Below are positions 34,858-41,927 of a DNA stretch of 64,000 nucleotides, one piece after another; position 1 is the stretch's first letter, and the number at the start of each line of letters is the position of its first letter. The DNA is from Hymenobacter glacialis (lineage in GTDB: Bacteria > Bacteroidota > Bacteroidia > Cytophagales > Hymenobacteraceae), in assembly GCF_001816165.1 (NCBI RefSeq), contig NZ_MDZC01000112.1, positions 108,973 to 172,972 on the forward strand, read 5' to 3'. The position numbers and the translations under genes were made by a program. The notes below the pieces were generated by a model. The model saw only the letters and a program-made list of their open reading frames with translations, was not told the DNA's origin and ran no database searches.

Positions 34858-35793
34858 ATGCTTCTCCAGTCCCAATGGGCCCCTTTCATTAAGCGACGTG
34901 CGGCGGAGCTCGGCTTCATGGCGTGCGGCATTTCCAAGGCTGAGTTCCTGGAAGAGGAAGCCCCACGCCTGGAAACGTGGCTCACGCGCCGCATGAACGG
35001 CAAGATGGGCTACATGGAAAACCACTTCGATAAGCGCCTCGACCCGCGCCTGCTGGTGGACGGCGCCCAATCGGTGATTTCCCTGTTGCTGAACTACTAC
35101 CCCGCGCCGGAAGACCAGCAGCCCGACGATACCCTCAAAATCAGCAAATACGCCTACGGCCGCGACTACCACTTCGTCATCAAAGACAAGCTGAAAGTGC
35201 TGCTGGCTGACATGGAAGCCGAAATAGGCCAGATTGGTGGCCGTTGCTTCGTGGACTCCGCCCCGGTGCTCGACAAGGCCTGGGCCAAGAAAAGCGGCTT
35301 GGGTTGGGTAGGCAAAAACTCCAATCTGATAACCCCCGGCACCGGTTCTTTCTACTTCATTGCCGAACTGATAGTGGACGTGGCGCTGCCCGCCGATGGC
35401 CCCATCCGCGACTACTGTGGCACCTGCACCAAATGCGTGGACGCCTGCCCCACCCAAGCCATAACAGAGCCCTACGTGGTGGACGGCAGCAAGTGCATTA
35501 GCTACTTCACCATCGAGTTGAAGGACCAGATTCCGACCGAAGTGGCCGGGCAGTTTGGCAACTGGGTTTTTGGCTGCGACATCTGCCAGGACGTATGCCC
35601 GTGGAACCGCTTCTCGAAGCCGCACGAGGAACCCCAGTTTCAGGCGCACCCCAGTTTGAAAGACCTAACGCCCGGCGACTGGCGCGAAATCACCCACGAA
35701 TTATTCACGGAGCTGTTCCGCCAGTCGGCCGTGAAGCGCACGGGCTACGAGGGGCTTAAACGCAACATTAAGTTTGTGCTTGAAGGCGAGTAA
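34858..35793 (+). CDS. queG: Epoxyqueuosine reductase QueG
   Basis: The 311-residue enzyme reduces epoxyqueuosine to queuosine at the tRNA wobble base using cobalamin and two [4Fe-4S] clusters. Cluster motifs CGTCTKCVDACPTQAI and CDICQDVCPWN are intact, as is the catalytic-Asp region FVDSAPVLDKAWAK. The ATG at 34858 was preferred to one 18 nt upstream, which would overlap the promoter box. Confidence 0.95.
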   Translation: MLLQSQWAPFIKRRAAELGFMACGISKAEFLEEEAPRLETWLTRRMNGKMGYMENHFDKRLDPRLLVDGAQSVISLLLNYYPAPEDQQPDDTLKISKYAYGRDYHFVIKDKLKVLLADMEAEIGQIGGRCFVDSAPVLDKAWAKKSGLGWVGKNSNLITPGTGSFYFIAELIVDVALPADGPIRDYCGTCTKCVDACPTQAITEPYVVDGSKCISYFTIELKDQIPTEVAGQFGNWVFGCDICQDVCPWNRFSKPHEEPQFQAHPSLKDLTPGDWREITHELFTELFRQSAVKRTGYEGLKRNIKFVLEGE

Positions 35794-35846
35794 GCAGACG
35801 TATATCAACGGCTAACTACCCAATTTGCAAAGCACGCAGGCACCGC

Positions 35847-36062
35847 TCACCCAAGACGGGTGCGCAGGGCAGCATCGTCGAGATTGCCGAACACCCGCTT
35901 CAGAACTCTGCGGTACACGCGGGCAAACTGCTGATAGCACCAGCTCCGGAAGTCCGGTACCTCAGCGGGCAGCAGCATTTTTAGAGCTTTGCGAAGTTCT
36001 TTTTCGAAAAGCACCTTGTTGAAGCTAACCTTCAACAAAATCATTTTTACGTAGTCCAGCAT
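35847..36062 (-). CDS. Small conserved-looking protein of Bacteroidota type
   Basis: The 71-residue product is basic and helical (LLKVSFNKVLFEKELRKALK, then RSWCYQQFARVYRRVL), with no membrane segment. I recall similar short proteins in other Bacteroidota with the same F-E-K-E-L-R-K-A-L core, but no function. It converges with queG. A TATCTTTA box at 36147-36154 on the minus strand could be its promoter. Confidence 0.65.
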   Translation of the reverse strand: MLDYVKMILLKVSFNKVLFEKELRKALKMLLPAEVPDFRSWCYQQFARVYRRVLKRVFGNLDDAALRTRLG

Positions 36063-36146
36063 AGCAGTAGAGTACGAATAAGATGGGTAGATAAAGGATG
36101 CCAGCCGGTCGTTTCCTTACGGAAGAGCTTGACACACACCCTATAT

Positions 36147-36154
36147 TAAAGATA
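36147..36154 (-). promoter_or_regulatory. -7-like box for the 71-residue gene
   Basis: The minus strand reads TATCTTTA, one base off TAnnTTTG, 84 nt before the ATG at 36062. Confidence 0.35.
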
Positions 36155-36220
36155 CGAAGAATAGATAGAAGAACGCAAGTAGTCCAAGCCAGCAATCGCG
36201 CTTCACAATGCCCCAATACG

Positions 36221-36250
36221 CCAAATGAGCGGCCAGGGCCGCTCATTTGG
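36221..36250. terminator. Perfect 30-bp palindrome after the ferritin-like array
   Basis: CCAAATGAGCGGCC and its exact complement are separated by only 2 nt. It lies 25 nt past the stop of the last ferritin-like gene (minus). No T-run follows on either strand, so a terminator role is only likely from position; a protein-binding site is the alternative. Confidence 0.45.
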
Positions 36251-36275
36251 AAAAGAATGCCAGAATCTTATAGCC

Positions 36276-37166
36276 CTATCCAAATATGTTGAGCAGGGCG
36301 TTGGCCTGAGCTGTGGGCAGGGGCTCATCGAAAGCCTCGGACAGGGCCACGAACTGCACTGCCGTAGCACCCGTGAGCACCGCCAGAAAAGGCACAGCGG
36401 TGGTTGCGCTCACTAGCTGAACTTCATTGGCTTCGAAGCTGTAGATGGACACCGGAGGGGTGCTGGCGCCCGCAGGGCTGGGCACCACCACGGCGGGGCT
36501 GGGTACCACGTCGGCGTTGCTGGGCCAGCTCTTCACTGCCACGCTGGCGGTGGCGGTGCGGCGCAGGGTGCGCACGTGCGAGGCGTGGCGGGCTTCCACC
36601 AGTTGGGTGCGCAACACCACGTCGCGCAGCTGCCGGTCGGTGGCAAAGGCGGCTACCTGGTTTAGGTAAATGCTGGCGCTGGCGTCTTCCAGTTGCTGGG
36701 CCAGCTGCAGGAAAGCATTGTAGTCGTTCAGCACGTTCGGGAACAGTTCCGGGTTGCCGGCATTGTTGCGGCGGCCGCTGAAGTCAAAGCGCGGGGCGGC
36801 GGGCGGCGTGAGGCCGGCCGTGAGCAGGGTGGTGCGGTAAAACTGTGCGTGGCCCTGCTGGTGGCGCAGCATGCGCTCAAAGTCGGGCCGCACGGCGGCC
36901 TGCGCGGCCCCAGCCAAGGCGGGCGAGGCCAGCGCCTGGGTATAAAGGGCCACCAGCATGTCTTCCAGCTTGAGGAGTAGCAGGATGGCATCGAGGGTGG
37001 TATCGGTGGGGGCAGCCTGGGCGGGCAGGGCTGCTGCCAGGGGCAGCGCCGCTACGGCCGCGCGGGCACCAGCCTGCCCAAGGCGGTGCAACAGGTCGCG
37101 GCGCGGAGCAGCGGCGGCGGGTGCATCGGCGGTGCTGAGGCGGTCGAGGAGGGAAAGCAGTTTCAT
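36276..37166 (-). CDS. Ferritin-like protein, unit 1 second gene (A1)
   Basis: Started at the ATG at 37164-37166 it has 296 residues. An N-terminal LLSLLDRLS and an Arg-containing, Ala-rich hydrophobic stretch (about 28-48) precede a Ferritin_2-type four-helix domain: LKLEDMLVALY, HQQGHAQFY, QQLEDASASIY, LVEARHASHVRTLRR. In the helix-2 motif the Glu seen in paralogs (HExxH) is Gln (HQQGH), so metal binding may be altered. It is the most diverged of the three A-type copies. It follows B1 with a 25-nt gap. Confidence 0.85.
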   Translation of the reverse strand: MKLLSLLDRLSTADAPAAAAPRRDLLHRLGQAGARAAVAALPLAAALPAQAAPTDTTLDAILLLLKLEDMLVALYTQALASPALAGAAQAAVRPDFERMLRHQQGHAQFYRTTLLTAGLTPPAAPRFDFSGRRNNAGNPELFPNVLNDYNAFLQLAQQLEDASASIYLNQVAAFATDRQLRDVVLRTQLVEARHASHVRTLRRTATASVAVKSWPSNADVVPSPAVVVPSPAGASTPPVSIYSFEANEVQLVSATTAVPFLAVLTGATAVQFVALSEAFDEPLPTAQANALLNIFG

Positions 37167-37191
37167 GCGGTGGCGGTCGAAAAGGGGGCGC

Positions 37192-37920
37192 TTACGTGGT
37201 GGGCAGCAAGCTGGTGGATACCACGATGGGCAGGAAGAAAGCTTTGGCCTCTTCAATTACCTGAGCCGGGGTTTTGGTCAGGCTCACGCTTTGCAGCGGG
37301 GCTGCGTTCACCACCACATCATCGCCGGCAAACGAGCCGGGCGTGCGCAGGTCGCGCACAAACGCGGCGTGGCGGGCTTCCACCGAGGCTATTTTGGCTA
37401 AAAAGGACAGCATGGATGGGGTGCTTACCAGGCGCATCGCGCCGGTGTAGGCCGCCACACCCAGGTCTTCGAACTGCTGCGCAGCGGCCAGCACCCCCGC
37501 GCGGGTGGTGAGGGTGAGCGTGGAGAAGTTGAACGCCAGCGGGGTAGCCCGGTTAGCATCGTAGGCATTGGCGGCCAGCGCAAAGCGAATGCTTTCCCGG
37601 TGCACCACCTCGTGGTCGCGCAGGTCGGCGAAAAACGCCTTGTCGGCTGGGAGCAGGTCGGCCGGGGGCGCGTCTACTACTTTCTGGTAGAAGGCGGCTT
37701 CGAGCTGCTCCAGCAGGTAGAGGTAGTTGAGCAGGCCGGTTTCGCCAGCGGCCAGGGTCAGCAGGTTCGGGTCGATGGGCACCACCGGAAGAGGGTCGGT
37801 GGAATTACAGCCGGCTAGTACCAGCCCCACCGAAGCCGCCGAAGCACCCGCTACGCGCAAAAAGGCGCGGCGCGGCAAGCCGGCGGGAGCTGGAGTAGGT
37901 TGAGAAGTCAAATCAGTCAT
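37192..37920 (-). CDS. Ferritin-like TAT lipoprotein, unit 1 first gene (B1)
   Basis: The ATG at 37918-37920 gives 242 residues. A twin-arginine signal (PRRAFLRVAG) is combined with a lipobox (LVLAGC). The four-helix Ferritin_2-like domain keeps all ligand motifs: LEQLEAAFYQ, RDHEVVH, FEDLGVAAYTGA, SVEARHAAFVRDL. The TAT route means it is exported folded, consistent with cytoplasmic metal loading (inference). The family is often called desiccation-related or ferritin-like domain-containing protein. Confidence 0.88.
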   Translation of the reverse strand: MTDLTSQPTPAPAGLPRRAFLRVAGASAASVGLVLAGCNSTDPLPVVPIDPNLLTLAAGETGLLNYLYLLEQLEAAFYQKVVDAPPADLLPADKAFFADLRDHEVVHRESIRFALAANAYDANRATPLAFNFSTLTLTTRAGVLAAAQQFEDLGVAAYTGAMRLVSTPSMLSFLAKIASVEARHAAFVRDLRTPGSFAGDDVVVNAAPLQSVSLTKTPAQVIEEAKAFFLPIVVSTSLLPTT

Positions 37921-37960
37921 CAAAAGAAAATCGGCTAGGCCGTTTAAACGCGGCTGCCGA

Positions 37961-37968
37961 CAAAGATA
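37961..37968 (-). promoter_or_regulatory. -7 box for ferritin-like unit 1
   Basis: The minus strand reads TATCTTTG, a perfect TAnnTTTG, 40 nt before the B1 ATG and just downstream of the unit 2 terminator. This shows that unit 1 can be transcribed on its own. Confidence 0.6.
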
Positions 37969-38009
37969 CTCCCCTCTGGCTCACGGACCGGCACCACACC
38001 ACCGGCTAC

Positions 38010-38046
38010 AAAAAAAAGGGCGGCCCACCGAGGCCGCCCTTTTTTT
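38010..38046 (-). terminator. Terminator of ferritin-like unit 2
   Basis: The stem AGGGCGGCC/GGCCGCCCT is flanked by a T-run on each strand. It lies 36 nt past the A2 stop. Confidence 0.88.
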
Positions 38047-38081
38047 CGTAGCCGGTACTGGCTTCACCAGCAATCGGGTGC

Positions 38082-39035
38082 TTACACAAATAGGCCCTTG
38101 CCCACGCCAACCGCCGAGCGGAAGTTGCGGGCAATGGCCTTCACGGCCAAATCATCCAGCGGCTCGTCAAACGCCTCGGCAACGGCAGCGGCCTTGAGGG
38201 CATCGGTGAAGGTGACGCCCGGCACCGTGGGGTAGGTGGTGGTGTTTTGCACGTTCACCGTGGCCTGCGTCACGTTGTCCTCACCGGGAAAGTCGGTGGT
38301 GGTGCCGGGCCCGTAGATGGGGGCCGTGACGGCGGGCAGGGGGCCGCCGTTTTCGCGCAGCGAAACCCAGCTTTTCGGGTTCGCGTTGTTGGTGCCGCCG
38401 GCAATGTCGCCGCCGTTGGTGGAGCCAGCCAGTGTGCGCCGCATCATGCGGATGTGGGAGGAGTGGCGCGCCTCCACGGAGTGGATGTTGAGCGCGGCCG
38501 TCAGAATGTCTTTGTTGGCCATGAGCTTGGGCGCCCCGCCTTTGTAGGCCCGCACACCGGTATCTTCCAGGCTCTGAGCCGTGGCGTAGTATCCGGCCGC
38601 TGCCGCGAACGGGGCCAGCTTGCCACCGGCGGTGTAGTCGAACGCGGCCAGCGTGGGGTCGGGGAAGGCATCGGCGCCCAACACGCCCTTAAGAGCGTTG
38701 ATGTGCCCCAGCTCGTCGTCGCGCATGATGGTAACGGCGGGCACGTCGGCCGTTGGAATCAGGCCAGGCGTTTTCAGGCCCGCGTCGTAGTAATAATACT
38801 CCAGGTATTCGAGCTGCAGGGCCAGGTTCAGCGTGTTTTTGATGTCGGCGCTCAGGCCGGTGGTCTGGCCGTAGGCTTTGTTGAACATGGCGCCCAGCAT
38901 CACGGGCATGGTGGCCGCCGTGATGGTTTTGCCCAGGCCGGCCATGTGCCTGAACACGCGGCGGCGGGTATCGAAACGCTCGTATACTTCGCCGTCGATT
39001 TTTTCGATTTCGGAGAAAATTTTAAGTAAGTCCAT
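38082..39035 (-). CDS. Ferritin-like protein, unit 2 second gene (A2)
   Basis: The 317-residue protein begins LLKIFSEIEKIDGEVYERFD-TRRRVFRHMAG, then a hydrophobic stretch (TAATMPVMLGAMF), which looks like an uncleaved or atypical twin-arginine-type leader (TRRRVF). The Ferritin_2 domain has LEYLEYYYY, RDDELGH, SLEDTGVRAYKGG and HSVEARHSSHIRMMRR. The C-terminal 110 residues form a Gly/Thr-rich region ending with AEAFDEPLDD, a motif shared with A1 (SEAFDEPLP). It follows B2 with a 50-nt gap. Confidence 0.87.
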   Translation of the reverse strand: MDLLKIFSEIEKIDGEVYERFDTRRRVFRHMAGLGKTITAATMPVMLGAMFNKAYGQTTGLSADIKNTLNLALQLEYLEYYYYDAGLKTPGLIPTADVPAVTIMRDDELGHINALKGVLGADAFPDPTLAAFDYTAGGKLAPFAAAAGYYATAQSLEDTGVRAYKGGAPKLMANKDILTAALNIHSVEARHSSHIRMMRRTLAGSTNGGDIAGGTNNANPKSWVSLRENGGPLPAVTAPIYGPGTTTDFPGEDNVTQATVNVQNTTTYPTVPGVTFTDALKAAAVAEAFDEPLDDLAVKAIARNFRSAVGVGKGLFV

Positions 39036-39085
39036 GAGGATGACAGGATAAGTCGAAGTTTGGGAGAGGTGAAGGCAGCCGGGAG

Positions 39086-39829
39086 CTACACCAGGCTTTT
39101 GGCGCTCACTTTCGAGCTTTCGGCCAAAAAGGTGTTGGCCACGGCCAGCACTTCCGCCGGCAGCTTCGACCGCTCCTGCCGGGCCGTGGCGGAGGTGGTG
39201 CTGAAATCAATCACATCGTTTGCCACAAAGGAATTGGGGGTGATTAGGTCGCGGATAATGGCCGCGTGGCGGGCTTCTACCGACACAATCTTGCCCGCTA
39301 CCACCAGGAATTTTGGGTCGGTGATGAAGCGGCCCGCGCCGTTGTAGGCCGCCACGCCCAGGTCTTCAAATGCCCGGGCACTGGTCAGCACGCTGGTGCG
39401 GTCGCCGAAGTTGATAGCAGAGAAATTTGGCGTCAGCGCCTTGATGGCGTTGCCGGCCAACGCCGTTTTGAAGAAGTCGGCGTGAATTTGCTCGTGCAGG
39501 GCGATGTCGGCAAAAATCTGCCGCTCGGCTGCTGCCGGGGCCAGGCCCGTGAAGTAGCCGCCCTTGAGCACCTCCGCGTAAAACGCCGCTTCGAGCTGTT
39601 CCAGGGCGTAGGCGTAGTTCAATACGCCCACATCGCCGACGCCCACGTCCACCGTTGTTTTCGCGTCAATGCTGCTATCGTCATCGTCTTTGCAACCGGT
39701 GAGGAGCAGGGCAGTAGCGCCCGCCGTGGCCCCGGCATACATAAAGAAGGAGCGCCGCTTGATGGGCACGTAGAGCGGCTGCGCGCCCTGGTTGTCATCG
39801 GAGCTGTTAGGCCGAAGCGTATCTGACAT
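39086..39829 (-). CDS. Ferritin-like TAT lipoprotein, unit 2 first gene (B2)
   Basis: The 247-residue protein has a leader KRRSFFMYAGATAGATALLL ending in lipobox LLTGC, followed by an acidic stretch (KDDDDSS). Ligand motifs: YALEQLEAAFYAEV, LHEQIHADFF, FEDLGVAAYNGAG, SVEARHAAIIRDL. The leader is nearly identical to that of B3, showing recent duplication. A TAGCTTTA box on the minus strand (39869-39876) may be its promoter. Confidence 0.88.
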   Translation of the reverse strand: MSDTLRPNSSDDNQGAQPLYVPIKRRSFFMYAGATAGATALLLTGCKDDDDSSIDAKTTVDVGVGDVGVLNYAYALEQLEAAFYAEVLKGGYFTGLAPAAAERQIFADIALHEQIHADFFKTALAGNAIKALTPNFSAINFGDRTSVLTSARAFEDLGVAAYNGAGRFITDPKFLVVAGKIVSVEARHAAIIRDLITPNSFVANDVIDFSTTSATARQERSKLPAEVLAVANTFLAESSKVSAKSLV

Positions 39830-39956
39830 GAGTGAAGAATATTGAGGTAAGTAGAAAGTGAGCGGCCGTAAAGCTAACTCCGGTACGTAGCCAGTGGCGT
39901 ACTAAATTATCTTCTCAGAGATAGAACACAAGCCGGTGAGACGGGCACAAATACAA

Positions 39957-39990
39957 AAAAGCCGGTTCCGCATATGCGGAACCGGCTTTT
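39957..39990 (-). terminator. Terminator of ferritin-like unit 3
   Basis: A perfect stem AAAAGCCGGTTCCGCAT and its complement, with T-runs on both strands, 42 nt past the A3 stop. Confidence 0.9.
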
Positions 39991-40032
39991 TCAACTTGGG
40001 TGCTTCCCTAAAGAAGCGGGACAATCCGTTGC

Positions 40033-40869
40033 TTAAGCGCCAACTAGGCCACCAGCACGCGAAGGAGCAAGCACCTCGGCTACGGTCAGGATTTCGTCGA
40101 ACGAAGCCTGAGCATCGGTGGCCGTATAGGGAGTGCCCAAGCCAGTGGTCAGGTTGACACCCGACTGCGTGATGGTGCTTTCGGGGATAGCGCCTTTGTA
40201 GTGCTCCTGGTTGTCCAGGTCACCATTGCCGCTAATCCAAGGCGTTTGACCGCGCATGAAACGAACGTGAGCCGCGTGGCGGGCCTCTACCGAGTGAATC
40301 TGCAGAGCAGCCTGAAGCGGGTTGATGGTACCAACACCGGTGATGGTAACGTCGTTAATGCCCTGCAGGTCGCCAGCGCGGCCTTTGTAGGCACGAACGC
40401 CGGTGTCTTCCAACAGCTGGGCTACTTCCAATTGCTTGGCAAACGAGGTGAGCGAGGCAAACGTGGCCGCTTTGAAGGTAACCGGAGTAACCGGGGTTCC
40501 GCCGATGCCGGAAACTACAGTCTTCAGCAGGTTTACGTGAGCCGTCTCGTGCTTCGAAATCTGACGGATGGCAGCCTGGTCAAGAGCCGATGCCGTAGCG
40601 AAAAACGGCGAGGCAATCATCTTGTTGTAGAAGTCAGCCTCCAGATACTCCAGGGTCAGAGCATAGTTGAAGATTTCCTTGGGGTCGCCGGCCGAAGTGC
40701 CAGCGTACGCCTTCGAGAAGAAAGCAGCCAGGAAAGCAGGAGCCGAAGCCATAGCAGCGCGCTTGCTCACCGTGTTCAGCGAGTTGAACACGGAACGCCG
40801 GGTATCCAAGCGACCCATTACGTCGGGGTCTACCTCGGAGAGCTTGTTAATGATATTGAAGAAATTCAT
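40033..40869 (-). CDS. Ferritin-like protein, unit 3 second gene (A3)
   Basis: The 278-residue protein begins NFFNIINKLSEVDPDVMGRL-DTRRSVFNSL, matching the A2 leader plan. The ferritin-like helices carry LEYLEADFYNK, SKHETAHVNLL, LLEDTGVRAYKGRAG and HSVEARHAAHVRFMRG. The C-terminal region ends with ASFDEILTVAEVLAP, the counterpart of the AFDEPL motif. Codon use is less GC-biased at third positions than in units 1 and 2 (impression, not counted). It follows B3 with a 34-nt gap. Confidence 0.88.
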   Translation of the reverse strand: MNFFNIINKLSEVDPDVMGRLDTRRSVFNSLNTVSKRAAMASAPAFLAAFFSKAYAGTSAGDPKEIFNYALTLEYLEADFYNKMIASPFFATASALDQAAIRQISKHETAHVNLLKTVVSGIGGTPVTPVTFKAATFASLTSFAKQLEVAQLLEDTGVRAYKGRAGDLQGINDVTITGVGTINPLQAALQIHSVEARHAAHVRFMRGQTPWISGNGDLDNQEHYKGAIPESTITQSGVNLTTGLGTPYTATDAQASFDEILTVAEVLAPSRAGGLVGA

Positions 40870-40903
40870 GGCGAAGATTGATTACGATTGAAGGGAAGGG
40901 GAA

Positions 40904-41665
40904 TTAATTAACGCCAACGGAGCTACCATCCAGCTTCTCGGTAATGAAGTCCTGCGCAATGGTAAGTACTTCACCAGGCGTACGGGCCACATCGAGACCT
41001 GCAGCGTTCACGATATCGTCAGCAGCAAACGAGCCGGGCGTTACCAAGTCGCGGATGTAAGCCGCGTGACGGGCTTCCACCGATACAATCTGGCCAGCAA
41101 TTACCAGGTAAGCGGGCGTTTTGATGAGTTTGCCAGCACCATTATAAGCCGATACGCCGAGGTCTTCGAAAGCCTTTGCAGTGCCCAGGATGTTGGCCTT
41201 GTCGGTGAAGGTGGCAGCGGGATACTTTGGGGTCAGGCCACGCAGGGTCTGGCCAGCGGCGTCGCGGTTGAGCGCGGCCTTAAAGAAGTCGCGGTGAATG
41301 GCTTCGTGCTTGGCTACTTGCTGGAAGTAGGCAAAGGCAGGAGCACCAAGGATGGTAGAGCCATTGGGCAGGGCAGCCACTTTAGCGTAGAAGTCGGCTT
41401 CGAGCTGCTCCAGAGCATAAGCGAAGTTCAGCACGCCTACATCACCCGAACCCAGGCTGATAGCGCCGTTGGCCGTGGTGCTGTTGCCTTTTGGCAGGGA
41501 AGGGGTGTTGTTATCAGAATCGTCCGAGCAACCAGCTAATAACAGAGCCGAAGCACCAGCAGTGGCACCGGCATACATGAAGAAAGAGCGCCGCTTGATG
41601 GGCGTGTACAGCGGCTGGGCGAGCGTTAAGTCGTCGGAGCCACGAGGCTGAAGGTTATCAGACAT
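40904..41665 (-). CDS. Ferritin-like TAT lipoprotein, unit 3 first gene (B3)
   Basis: The ATG at 41663-41665 gives 253 residues beginning SDNLQPRGSDD, like B2 (SDTLRPNSSDD). The leader KRRSFFMYAGATAGASALLL ends in lipobox LLAGC. Motifs: YALEQLEADFYAKV, KHEAIHRDFF, FEDLGVSAYNGAG, SVEARHAAYIRDL. This is the first gene of the array; a TAATTTTT sequence at 41693-41700 (minus) is a weak promoter candidate. The AT-rich region before it separates it from the BatD-like gene. Confidence 0.88.
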   Translation of the reverse strand: MSDNLQPRGSDDLTLAQPLYTPIKRRSFFMYAGATAGASALLLAGCSDDSDNNTPSLPKGNSTTANGAISLGSGDVGVLNFAYALEQLEADFYAKVAALPNGSTILGAPAFAYFQQVAKHEAIHRDFFKAALNRDAAGQTLRGLTPKYPAATFTDKANILGTAKAFEDLGVSAYNGAGKLIKTPAYLVIAGQIVSVEARHAAYIRDLVTPGSFAADDIVNAAGLDVARTPGEVLTIAQDFITEKLDGSSVGVN

Positions 41666-41906
41666 GGTATAAGAGTGGTTGGGTGAAAATTGAAAAATTA
41701 CGGAATGACAATACAATGCCCCACGCTATCGAAGACTCATTGTTTAGAAAAACAAGTCCAGGCAGAATGGGACATTTGAAGCCAGATACGTGAGTAAGGG
41801 TACTAAAGGATTTGAAAAGCGTATTTATTTATAATGACGGGCCTTTTTAGTTGCAGATATAGCAAATTATGATTCTTGGAAGAAAGCGCATTCCGGGGTT
41901 TAAAGC

Positions 41907-41914
41907 TACTTTTA
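41907..41914 (+). promoter_or_regulatory. -7-like box for the BatD-like gene
   Basis: TACTTTTA, one base from TAnnTTTG, 13 nt before the ATG at 41928 and 25 nt before the ATG at 41940. The spacing favours a very short leader. Confidence 0.4.
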
Positions 41915-41927
41915 GGGGGCGCAAACA

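Noticed and set aside
36276..41665. Ferritin-like array as a Dps or bacterioferritin iron store
   Set aside because: Export leaders, lipoboxes and Ferritin_2-type motifs differ from cage-forming ferritins, so storage-cage naming is not supported.
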